Source: Gnetum montanum (Eukaryota > Streptophyta > Gnetopsida > Gnetales > Gnetaceae). Taken from it: a DNA stretch of 64,000 bases. Location: the NCBI GenBank assembly GCA_015680685.1, contig MNCI01025132.1, forward strand, positions 680,213-744,212, in the 5' to 3' direction. This document shows positions 54,586 to 64,000 of this stretch, in pieces; the stretch's first letter is position 1; every line of letters starts with the position of its first letter. The position numbers and the translations under genes were made by a program. Under the pieces are notes generated by a model that saw nothing but the letters and a program-made list of their open reading frames with translations, did no database searches and was not told the origin of the DNA.

Positions 54586-54959
54586 GAAAAGTTGTAAAAA
54601 AATAGGCAATATGTAAAATAAAAATTATTAGAGATTTTTGATAACAAATTACAAGAAATATAAAATAAAAGCATAAGCACAACTAAGTAAACATAAAAAT
54701 AATAACTACTAAATAAGTATATAAGCATGATATAATACATACAAATTCATTGATCTCTCTACTACTAACATATGTTCAACATGTTATCGACAATAAGATT
54801 ATATTATTATGTTTAGCATAGCTTTTGTAATTCTATGCTAATTTTTAACTTAAAACCCATGAACTTTTAAGGGAAATATTACATCTCATTTTCAAATAAC
54901 TCATATTGTTATCCATATACATGTAAGCACTCTCAACTTTCTTTCTAAATCTAACATTG

Positions 54960-57900
54960 AAAATACTTTATAAAGTTACAAAGGATATTAAAAAGCTAAC
55001 ATTTGGCAAAGCTGTAGATTCATATAGTTTATATGCAAAATTAATAAAGTGGGTAGGACCAACTATTCATAGAGAAATTTGGCATAGATTAAATTTAACA
55101 ATGGGCAAGAATTAGATCAACATTGGAAAACCAGGAAAGCTATCTTGTTATATAAAAAGGAGGATAAAAATAATTTGAACAATTATCGAATAATCGTTGT
55201 GAGTAATATTTTTTCTAAGTTGTTAGGTACTTTGCTAGAAAAAAGAAATAATTCTTGGGCTGAAGTTAACCAGAGTCAAGGCAAGGTATCAAGTAAGTTT
55301 TAGACAAAATCACTCTCTTATTGATTATTTAGTTTTGCAAAAATTTCTAATGAAATTTTATTTATTTATTTTATTGATTTGCAAAAGTATATAATTCATT
55401 GTTCATACAAAACTATAGTTGTGTTTGCATAAAATTGGCCTCCTCTCTAATTTGATTATAGCAACTCAAAGATTGTATGAGGAAGTGATTATTGAAATCA
55501 CAAATAGTAATTTAGAGAAAAATTTAATTCCAAAGCAAAATTGGAGTTAAACAAGGTTGTCTACTTTCTCAAGCTGTCTTTGATATCTTTATTGATGACA
55601 TGCAGAAATAGTTATGCAGTGGGCAAGATAGTCATACTATCAAAATTGGATCCCAAGCAATAAATCTTCTTTTATATGCATATGATGCTACCTTGATCTC
55701 CACTATTACAGAAGGTATGTAAATTATGTTGCAAATTTTAAAAAACTATTGTTGCTCATCTAGTTTTCAAGTGAATATGGATAAAACCAAATTGATGATC
55801 TAGGTTACAAAAAAACCAATTATAATTTCCATTTTGGATGTACCAATGTGCCAATAGTAGATTCTTTTAAATATTTGAGTCTTTTTTATATGAACAATTA
55901 CATATTGGGAATGTTTTATAATAATAATAATAATAAATATATGGGAAAACAAAATTTTTAATGTTCTATTTCAATAGAGATGCTAAGAAAAAAAAAAACA
56001 AACAAACAGAGGATAATACTCTGAGGTGTGCCTCAAGAGCTAAAACAGGTACGTTGAGATGCAAAAGAATGTTCATATGGAGGAACTTGACATATGAATC
56101 AAGTTGGAGGAACCTCACCCATGAATCAGGGATATTATGTGCAAATACCGTAGCTTTATATTTTATCTAAATGTGATTTATTGCTCTTTTTTAGTTTAAA
56201 ATAGTAGAGTATAAGTACCCTCTCCATGGTTGTAGAAAGGTGATGTGATGACCTTTTAAGGCTCGTAAGACGATGGGAAAATTCACATTGCTGATGACAT
56301 GAAAAAGAAGGTGCCTTATTTGATTATGTATCCTGAACTACCCTTATCATGAATCTATTTTAAAAACTTTTTCCTTGCATCTTATGACAATTCTGAATAA
56401 TAAAGAGAGAGATATTATGCTGAAATGTTTTGTAATTATCAAGAGGAATTGAACTTGAGATCTAGCAAAATCTGAATTTTGAAATATCAAGAAACCATCC
56501 ATTATCCCTTATTCCACTTACAAATAGGGAGAGGAGGAGAGGAAATAAAACACACAAGGAAAAAGTAGTTGAGCAGGAACAAAAAAAAAAAAAAAAAAAG
56601 GGATATAATGGCAAGGAGTGTAGTTGGAAGGAAGAGAAGATTGTGGCTACTATAGGAGATAGTAAGGATAAAGAAAACAAGTGCTACATAGAAATCCAAT
56701 ATTTTGGTAATAGTTCCTACTAAGTAAGATATTTAAGCTAAAAAGATCCATCTTTGTTATGTTTGATAATGACCAGCAAGAGCTAATTTCCTCAAACTTC
56801 TTTTTCTTGCTTGCCTAACCACCTTCATAATGCTTGTATGAAATTATCAAGATTGTTGAAACCATTATTACTATTTTTGGATCTCTCTACTCATCCTTTG
56901 CACTCTCACACCTAAATAATTTGGATGAGAGTTGTTTCTGTAATGATTTAGAAACACCCATAATGACTTGGGGCATTTTTGACAAAAGATTGCCACTAGG
57001 GGCCAAGGATCCCTAATATGAGGATTGGTATTGCCGGTAGAAAGTGAGAGTATCCTTGGGCCCATGAATAATTATGAATGTTTCAAAATTGTTGAATTCT
57101 TGGGTTTTGGTTGGAATTTGGTTGATGAACCCTCCTCTTTTGAATGCATAAATTTTGGATCTGAATCTTGAATTATACTTTTTTTCTCTATACCTTCTCA
57201 AGTTTGATTTTGATATCTTTATATAAGTTGATGAAGTGGGGGGAAAACCTAGGATGTTAATTTATGGTTGTGCTCTATTTATTCTCTGCTATTGAACATA
57301 TGAATTTCCTAATTAAATGATCAATTGTAAAATGGTTACAAGAGTTAAATTCAGATGATCTTGTTTTGTGTGTTGTTGGAAATTATAAAATATTATTATG
57401 TGATTGAACAAATCTAAGCTTACTAATTTATCTGCTTTTTTGATCATTTCTTTGATTTACAAATGTGTAAATGATCCTAATTAGATATTTCTTTTTAGGT
57501 TAAATAAAAAAAATTTTGATTCTTTTTACTCTGATGAATCTTACACAAATATTTTACTATGGCTATTTCTTTTTAAAAGTATCTCTTAATTCTTAAAATT
57601 AATATTGATTGATCTGTTTTAGAGCTAGATCTAGTTGCTATTGATTTCGTCTTAATTTTATAGGTTAATGTTAGTTTGATTGTTGTAGAAAGAAAGCCAC
57701 CTGTGCATTTTCTTCTTTCAACTAACTTTCTTTCTAGGGGGGCTTTGGATGTTAGCTTTTACTCCCTATGAATGGGTATTACATTTCAAGGCTCTATATG
57801 CTTTCAAAAACAACTGTAAGGATTTAGGACTCTAAGCTTAAAAGGTCAAAAAATAAATTTTTCATACTATCATCTATCCTACTGTATTGTATGGATGTGT

Positions 57901-58650
57901 TGTTTGGGAACTTAGACTTAGTGCTAAACTTTCGAAAGATATTGAATAAGTGCAAAAAACCAAATGAATTAGGGATGAAGATGTAAACACCTTACTCATT
58001 GTTATTATGTGAATGTGATTTATTACCTTTAGAAGTAGAAGCCTTATTTCAATTCATTATGTAACCTCATTGTTTGCATATGTCAAAGCAAGACAAATTC
58101 TCTAAAGCAATTCTTGATGATTCACGAGACCGTGCTTAGTATTTTTAGGAAATGCAATGGTTGAAAAAATAGAATATCTCTTAGGAGGATGTGTAGTAAA
58201 ATCCTAAGCATATTTGCTAGCTAGTCAAGCAAAAGGTTTTAACACAGATGTGGTCTAATGTAGAAAGCAAGAAACATTTATATTTACATCACATTAGATC
58301 TAATAAACTAGATACAAAATCTCACTATCTCTCAATTGCTATTTCAATCAAGTATTAGAATGCTATTAGCAAGCTTTTCTTAAGTTTTTATCATCTTAAA
58401 ATTGAAAGTGGAAGATGCATTCAACTCCCCTAAGAAGAGTAAATTTGTAAGTTGTGTAGGTCAAAAGCCTTTGAAGATGAGTCATGTGTGTTTCTTTCTT
58501 GTGTTGTGACTATCCATTTGAAATAGCATTATAATGTTATAGCCAAAAACTTGTACAATTTTTGTTTGCTACCCCATTGATGTTTGGTCAAATTTGTAGA
58601 GTCCATCTTTATTTTTCATGAAAATGTAATATCTATCTAATAGATTCTAT
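54960..58650 (+). mobile_element. Non-LTR retrotransposon remnant, split by an LTR
   Basis: Plus strand: IFSKLLGTLLEK near 55206, SWAEVNQ near 55255, a degraded catalytic box LLYAYDATLISTITEGM near 55670 (YAYD for YADD), VNMDKTKLMI near 55775 and VDSFKYLSLFYMNNY near 55858. Then the LTR at 55903-57783 intervenes. Afterwards come FKALYAFKNNCKDLGL (57784 on), a YGCVVWELRLSAKL-like block near 57893, and CKLCRSKAFEDESC near 58455. The block order (lineage with KYL and LYGCE.W) resembles the RWFGHVQRR class at 13395-13704 more than the L1/zf-RVT family. Many stops. Confidence 0.65.
55903..57783 (+). mobile_element. Ty3/gypsy LTR, 5'-shortened, inside a LINE
   Basis: Collinear with the solo LTR at 42361-44649 from its position about 42570 to the end, finishing ACTCCCTATGAATGGGTATT then ACA at 57783. 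The first roughly 210 bp of the LTR are missing. Flanks TTACA (55898-55902) and TTTCA (57784-57788) could be an imperfect target duplication. LINE coding sequence resumes immediately after it. Confidence 0.75.
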
Positions 58651-58689
58651 GGGTCTTTGAACATAATAAAGCTTCAATTTCAATAACTC

Positions 58690-58800
58690 AATGCTATCTA
58701 GTAAAATCAAACATGTAATCAGGGGTTACCAGGCCCAGACCCTTACCACTTACCACTAGGCTAACACCTCATTGTTAGAACCTAATGCTTAAAGGGAAAT
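58690..58800 (-). mobile_element. tRNA-derived SINE-like fragment
   Basis: On the minus strand AACAATGAGGTGTTAGCCTA then GTGGTAAG matches the head of the element at 22260-22445. The rest is short and diverged. Confidence 0.4.
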
Positions 58801-59137
58801 GTTAGATCCTAATCTTGCATAACATTGTCCAATCATTAGTTTCATTAAAGGTTTAATCTAATGGACCTGAATCGAAAAAAGTGAACCATTGTACCCTTCC
58901 TATGAAACTTAAAATGTAAAACATTTACAAAGATATGGAAGGTATGTTTAAGAAAATTCATAGTCCCATCATAACCAAAGAGTTAGAAGATGACTAGGAG
59001 TATACCTACAAAGAAGTAGAAGTTTCTTGTAAAGGTGCACAAAGTAAGGATCAAATTTTCTGAAAAGGAAGAGAAGGTCTAAAGGAAATTTATAAAAGCT
59101 CAAAAGTAGTGATAGAGCATTAAGCATAGGCTACAAT

Positions 59138-59330
59138 AAGATGTAGTAGTTCACTAAAGATTTGAGTTACCAAGAGAAGACAATTATGAGTTCAAAAGAT
59201 CTTGGTCTCTCATGTAAGACCAAACATTTCAAGTGTAATGTCTATGATGAAACAAACACAAGATGTACATCCTACAATTGGATATTGATTAATAATATCT
59301 TTTATAAACTTCTAATCATAATATCATTGC
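59138..59330. repeat. Direct repeat, right member
   Basis: Same orientation as 54050-54230; see that entry. Confidence 0.65.
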
Positions 59331-59694
59331 GTAAAATTTATCTCATCATCCCATCAATACTAACCTATTAAGGTAGGTGAAGGATTTTGTCATGGATTTT
59401 TATGACTAGTTTTACTAATGAACGGTGGAGCAATCCAACACCCCATCATAAAAGTCATGAGTGTTCATGTGTGACCCAATCATAATTCGTGGATGGCCAA
59501 TGTTATTATGCTAGTAATTGAGTTGAAGTTCAAGACTGTTGTCTTCCCACTTTGAGTTAGTGATTGCTAAGCATATGGTTCAACTCACTATGAGGCATAT
59601 GATAAATGACGTTGTTAAGCCCATTTTACTCATAGTAATAACATAATTGAGAATGAGATTTAATCTAAGTAAATGACAGAAATGTAAATGAGGT

Positions 59695-59805
59695 GTTACA
59701 CCCAGTAGCCTAAGGCGATGAGTATCCAATCTTGATTTTTTGTACACACCTTGGACTTCATGTAACTGTTACTGGGTTACCAAGTGTTATGCTACTGGGT
59801 GTAAC
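59695..59805. repeat. Palindrome-flanked 111-bp segment at an LTR edge
   Basis: GTTACACCCAGTAGC (about 59695-59709) and its exact reverse complement GCTACTGGGTGTAAC (59791-59805) bracket about 80 bp. The right arm overlaps the outer end of the gypsy LTR at 59800. Confidence 0.7.
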
Positions 59806-61928
59806 ATCCATTAATAGGGAGCAAGAGCTAGAAAGCTAGTTAAAAGAAGAAAATGCATAGGTGGCTTTATTTCTACAACAATCAAATTAACATTAACCTA
59901 TAAAGTTAAAACAAAATCAACAGTGCCCAAATCTAGCTCTATAATGGATCAATCAATATTAATTTTATGAATTAAGAGATAATTTTATAAAGAAATAGCC
60001 ATAGTAAAATATCTGTGCAAAATTCATTGGATTAAAAAAAAATAAAACATTTTTTTAATTTAACCTAAAAAGAAATATCTAATTAGGATCATTTACACAT
60101 TTGTAAACCAAAGAAATGAGCACAAATGCAGATAAATTAATAATCTCAGATTTGTTCAATCACATAATAAATTTTATAATTTCTAGCAACACACAAAACA
60201 AGATCATTTGAATTTAACACGTGTAACCATTTTACCATTAATCATTTAACTAGGAAATTCATATGTTCAACAACAAATAATAGATAGATCACAACCATAA
60301 ATTAACATCCTCAGTTTTCTCCCACTCCACCAACTTATAGAAAGATATCAAAATCTGACTTGAAAAGGTATAGATAAAAAAAAGTATAATTCAAAATTCA
60401 AATCCAAGATTTATGTATTCAAAGGTGGAGGGTTCATCAACCAAATTCCAACAAAAACCCAAGAATTCAACAATTTTAAAACATTCACAATTATCCATGG
60501 GCCCAAGGATACTTTCACTTTCTGCTAGTAGTACCAATCCTCATATTGAAGATCCTTAGCCCATGTTGATAATCTTTTGCCAAAAATGCCCCAAATCATT
60601 ATGGGTATTTCTAAATCATTATAGAAACAACTCTTATCCAAGTCATTTAGGTGTGAGAGTGTACAGGATGGGTGGAGAGATTCAAATATAGTAATAAAGG
60701 TTTCAACAATCTAAGCTTACAACAACAATCTTGATAATTTCATACAAGCATTGTGAAGGTGGTTAAACAAGCAAGAAGAGAGAAGTTTGAGAAAATCAAC
60801 CCTTGCTAACCATTATCAAACATAATAGAGATGGAACATTTTACCTCCTTGCTTAGATATCCTACTTACTAGGAGAAATTATCAAAATATTGGATTGCCT
60901 TTGTGTTTTTGTTCCTCTCCTCCTCTCCCTATTTGTAGCTATAATAAGGGATAATGGATGGTTTTCTTCTTTCCTTTTAAAGTTTTTTCTCTTTTTTTTT
61001 CAACAATAAGTTATGAGTTCAATTCTCTTCATGATTACTATAAAAAAACCAATAAAATATGTATATTCATAGGTTGCAGGTTCAATTCCTAAATCAACAA
61101 TTTGTGATATTTGAGAATTTAGATTTTGCTAGATCTCAAGTTCAATTCCTCTTGATAATTACAAAACATTCTAGCATAATATCTATCTCTTTATCATTTA
61201 GAATTGTCATAAGATGCAAGGAAAAAGTTTTCAAAATAGATTCATGATAAGGGTAGTTCAAGATACATAATCAAATAAGACACCTTTTTCTTTAGGTCAT
61301 CAATGATGTAAATTTTTCCATTGTCTTATGAGCCTTGAAAGGTCATCACATGACCTTTCTAAAGCCATAGAGAGGGTACTTATACTCTACTATTTTAAAC
61401 TAAAAAGAACAATGCATCACATTTAGATTTAAAAAGAAATAAATTATAAAGCTACAGTATTTGCACACAATATCCCTGATTCATGGGTTAGGTTCTCCAA
61501 CTTGATTCATAGGTCAAGTTCCTCAATAATGAGCATTCTTTTGCATTTCAACATACCTGTTTTAGCTCTTGAGGCACACCTTAGAGTATTTTCCTCTATT
61601 TTTCTTTTGTTTCTCAGCATCTCTATTAAAATAGAATTAGAAAATATTTTGATTTCCCATATATTTATTATTATTATTATTTTTAAACATTCTCAACATG
61701 TATTTTAAAGCATATTTCTTATACATAAAGTATTTAAACATTTAATCATAATACATATAAAAATCTAGTCAACAAATTTATTACTATTCTAATAAGCAAT
61801 TTCCACCATAGCTCAAACAAAGCACACATACAACTTGACAACAAAACATGCATACAGACACACAGAAAGACTATTATAATTGCTAACAATCGTTAACACA
61901 AAAACTCAAGGGGAAGTGGTTCCTTACA
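59800..61928 (-). mobile_element. Ty3/gypsy 3' LTR
   Basis: Minus-strand LTR of 2129 bp with TGTAAGGAACC at its 5' end (61928) and ATGTTACA at its 3' end (59800), giving the inverted ends TGTAA...TTACA. It lies directly downstream of the polypurine tract and pol. LTRs at 42361-44649, 55903-57783 and the fragment at 8166-8570 belong to the same family. Confidence 0.85.
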
Positions 61929-61941
61929 TCCTTCTTCCCTT
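61929..61941 (-). other. Polypurine tract
   Basis: AAGGGAAGAAGGA on the minus strand immediately before the LTR start TGTAAGG. It is the expected plus-strand primer site and overlaps the pol stop codon (61942-61940). Confidence 0.75.
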
Positions 61942-63895
61942 AAGACATTTCCTCTTGGAAATGTTTAAATAGGTGAGGGTAGCTCTCTCTAATCACATCC
62001 TCCATCTCCCAAGAGGTTTTAGATCCATTCTCATTCCAATCAAGCTAAACTTGGCGTAGTGTACAGTGCCTGAGATCTAGCATCCTCTAGTCTAAAATTT
62101 AGATTGGTTGAACTTGGAAGGTATAATTGGGTTGACCTGAAGGTTTTCCTAATGCAAAAAATGCTTAGAATCATAAACATACCTCCTCAACATAGAAATA
62201 TGCAAAACATTATGTAAATATGATAAACTAGGAGGTAAAGCTATTCTATAAGCAACAAGACCAATTTTCTCTAAGACTTCAAAAGGGCCAATAAATCTAG
62301 GTTTAAGTTTGTTCTTTTTGACACCTCTAATGAAATTTTTAAAGGGTTTTACTTTTAGGAATACTTTATCTCCAACAAAAAATTCTAGGTCCCTCCTCCT
62401 ATTATTTGCATAACTCTTTTGTCTATCTTGTGCTTGCTTTGGACTCTCTTTAATTTGATTCACCTTTAGCTGCAAATCTAAAATTATCTCAGGCCCAAAA
62501 ATCAATTTTTTCTTAGGCTAATTGCAAGAGCTAGGAACTCTACATTTTCTACCATACAAGGCTTCATAGGGTGCCATTTCAATGCTACTTTGGTAGTTGT
62601 TATTGTAGGCAAATTATACCAAGGGCAATACCTTATCCCAAGTTTTATGATGATCCAATATGCTAGTTCTTAAAAGATTTTCTACCACCTGATTTGTTCT
62701 TTCAGCCTAACCATCAGTTTGTGGATGATAGGCTATGCTAAAATTTAGTTTTGTGCCAAGGGATTGTTGGATAGCTTGCCAAAAATGAGATGTAAACTTT
62801 GGGTCCCTACCTAAAATGATTTTCTTAGGTATGCCATGCAATCTAACTATTTCTTGAATATAAATTTCTATAATGTTTCTAGCATCGTAATCTGATTTCA
62901 CTTTGAAGTGTGTTGACTTTGTTAGCCTATCAACTACCACCATTATGGAATCATATCCTCTAAGAACTTTAGGTAACCCAACAATAAAATCTATTCCAAT
63001 CTCATCCCATTTCCATTTTGGAATATTGTGTGATTGTAAAAGACTTGCTGGTACTTGATGTTCAACCTTAACTTGCTAACACGTTAAACACCTTGCCACA
63101 AATTCAACATCTTTTTTCATTCAAGGCCACAAAAATTGTTTTTTGATTCCATGTAGCATTTTTGTTACCCCTAGATCACTTGTATAAATTATTTCATGGT
63201 GTTCTTGCATTATCAAATTTCTAAGTTTTGCATTGGCTGGAGCATATAAACAATCTTGGAAAAGTACCAAACCATCAATAGTAATTTTAAATCCATTTTC
63301 TAGTTGACCAAGGTTCTTCTTTTTAAATTTCATAGCAAAGAACTTATAGTTTTCTAGTCCCTTTCTAATCAAATCAGCAATTGTACTCTGAAGTAAAAAG
63401 GTTCCCTTAACATACCTCCTTTGGCTGAGAGCATCTACCACCTTGTTTCCTTTGTCCTTATGATAAAGGAGCTCAAAATCATAATCACATAAGAATTCTA
63501 ACCAACATCTTTGCCTCATATTTAAATTAGGCTAGGTGAAAATGTATTTCAAGCTTTAATGATTTGACCATACTCTAAATTTCTTTCCATACAAATAATG
63601 TCTCCATATTTGCAAAGCATGGACCACTATTGCGAGTTCCAAATCATGCACTGAGTAATTGTGTTCATGAGGTTTTAATTGTCTTGATCCATAAGAAACT
63701 ACTTGATTTTGCTACATTAAAACACAACCTAATCCCTCATTGAAGGCATCTGTATATACATCAAATTGAACATTTTTTAAAGGCATGATTAATATAGAAG
63801 CTAATTTTAACAATTCTTTTAGCTTTTGCAAAGCCAAAGTACATTTCTTTGACCAATGGAACTAATTACTCTTCTTTAGTAATTGATGAGTGGCG
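61940..63895 (-). pseudogene. Ty3/gypsy pol, 3' half (RNase H, integrase)
   Basis: Minus-strand blocks in order: LHQLLKK-like end of RT with FHWSKKC (63880), RNase H with FDVYTDAFNEGLGCVL and HNYSVHDLELAIVVHAL, HKDKGNKVVDALSQR, integrase zinc region, integrase core VVDRLTKSTHF...F.S.FW...AYHPQTDG (62943-62707), AYNNNYQSSIEMAPYEALYG, then GDKVFLKVKPFK and LKPRFIGPFEVLEKIG (62400-62270), and a terminal SWEMEDVIRESYPHLF. The order RT-RH-IN identifies Ty3/gypsy. Stops include TAG where Gln is expected (C-TAG-QVK at 63078-63076; TDG-TAG-AER at 62709-62707). The 5' end is cut at about 63895, so protease and most of RT are absent. Confidence 0.85.
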
Positions 63896-64000
63896 AGGTA
63901 CCCCTACACTCAACCATACAAATACGAGCGTTACACTCATGATCCGGTCGAACTCCGCAGACTAAGTGCCTACACACCTCATGGAACACTTAAGGTTAAT
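63896..64000. other. Sequence beyond the gypsy break
   Basis: The reading into reverse transcriptase stops making sense at about 63895 and the composition changes (more GC, CG dinucleotides). It is probably a different sequence joined here. Too short to identify. Confidence 0.4.

Noticed and set aside
59800-61928. Possible gene in the 2.1-kb minus-strand block
   Set aside because: It is the gypsy LTR, shown by its repeats elsewhere and the polypurine tract at its edge.

Overview
This is nuclear DNA of a seed plant. The clade is inferred, not shown. Three conserved, intron-rich plant genes sit in AT-rich DNA, two introns are about 10 kb each, and decayed L1-type LINEs, Ty3/gypsy LTRs, SINE-like elements, MITEs and hAT remnants are mixed among them. 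That mix is most like a gymnosperm, but another large-genome plant is possible. There is no bacterial operon, CRISPR array, rRNA or intact tRNA gene.

Layout. (1) 719-23557, plus strand: the 3' twelve exons of a HEATR6-type HEAT/ARM-repeat gene; the 5' part lies before the window. Its 10.2-kb intron (971-11177) holds a LINE fragment on the opposite strand (copy 1, 1411-3850), an L1 reverse-transcriptase remnant, a minisatellite and retroposon debris. Its 9.5-kb intron (12046-21576) holds a nearly full-length LINE on the opposite strand (copy 3, 13705-19275). (2) About 24.83-30.04 kb: a third, GC-rich copy of the same LINE family (copy 2, plus strand) with a 393-base assembly gap. (3) 32633-35635, minus strand: MED7, a core Mediator subunit, in five coding exons, with one GC-AG intron. 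(4) 35.9-42.36 kb: hAT remnants, SINE-like elements, a Tourist-like MITE and local duplications. (5) 42361-44649: a Ty3/gypsy solo LTR with a perfect 5-bp target duplication, ending 250 bp before the next gene. (6) 44900-51709, plus strand: a NUDX14-type plastid ADP-sugar diphosphatase in nine exons; intron 1 contains a minisatellite split by a foldback element. (7) 51.7-64 kb: tandem duplications, a second LINE type interrupted by an LTR, SINE debris, and a gypsy element on the minus strand with its 3' LTR (59800-61928), polypurine tract and degraded pol.

The three host genes have unrelated roles (HEAT-repeat scaffold, transcription, plastid sugar-nucleotide turnover) and are not an operon or cluster. 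HEATR6 and MED7 converge; MED7 and NUDX14 diverge.

The most unusual content is in the LINE family. After endonuclease, reverse transcriptase and zf-RVT, it carries about 1.6 kb more sequence that is partly coding and recurs between copies. It has a module with the pattern DPDLAD..FF..W...FRG..I.LTE, then a Glu/Gln/Lys-rich coiled-coil-like stretch, then a module with PYV..D(I/V)N.N.AW..LH..I..T..KLH.DG. I do not recognise this tail from described plant L1 elements. Many in-frame stops in these elements and in the gypsy pol are TAG where a sister copy or the family has Gln, which fits CAG-to-TAG decay at CHG sites.
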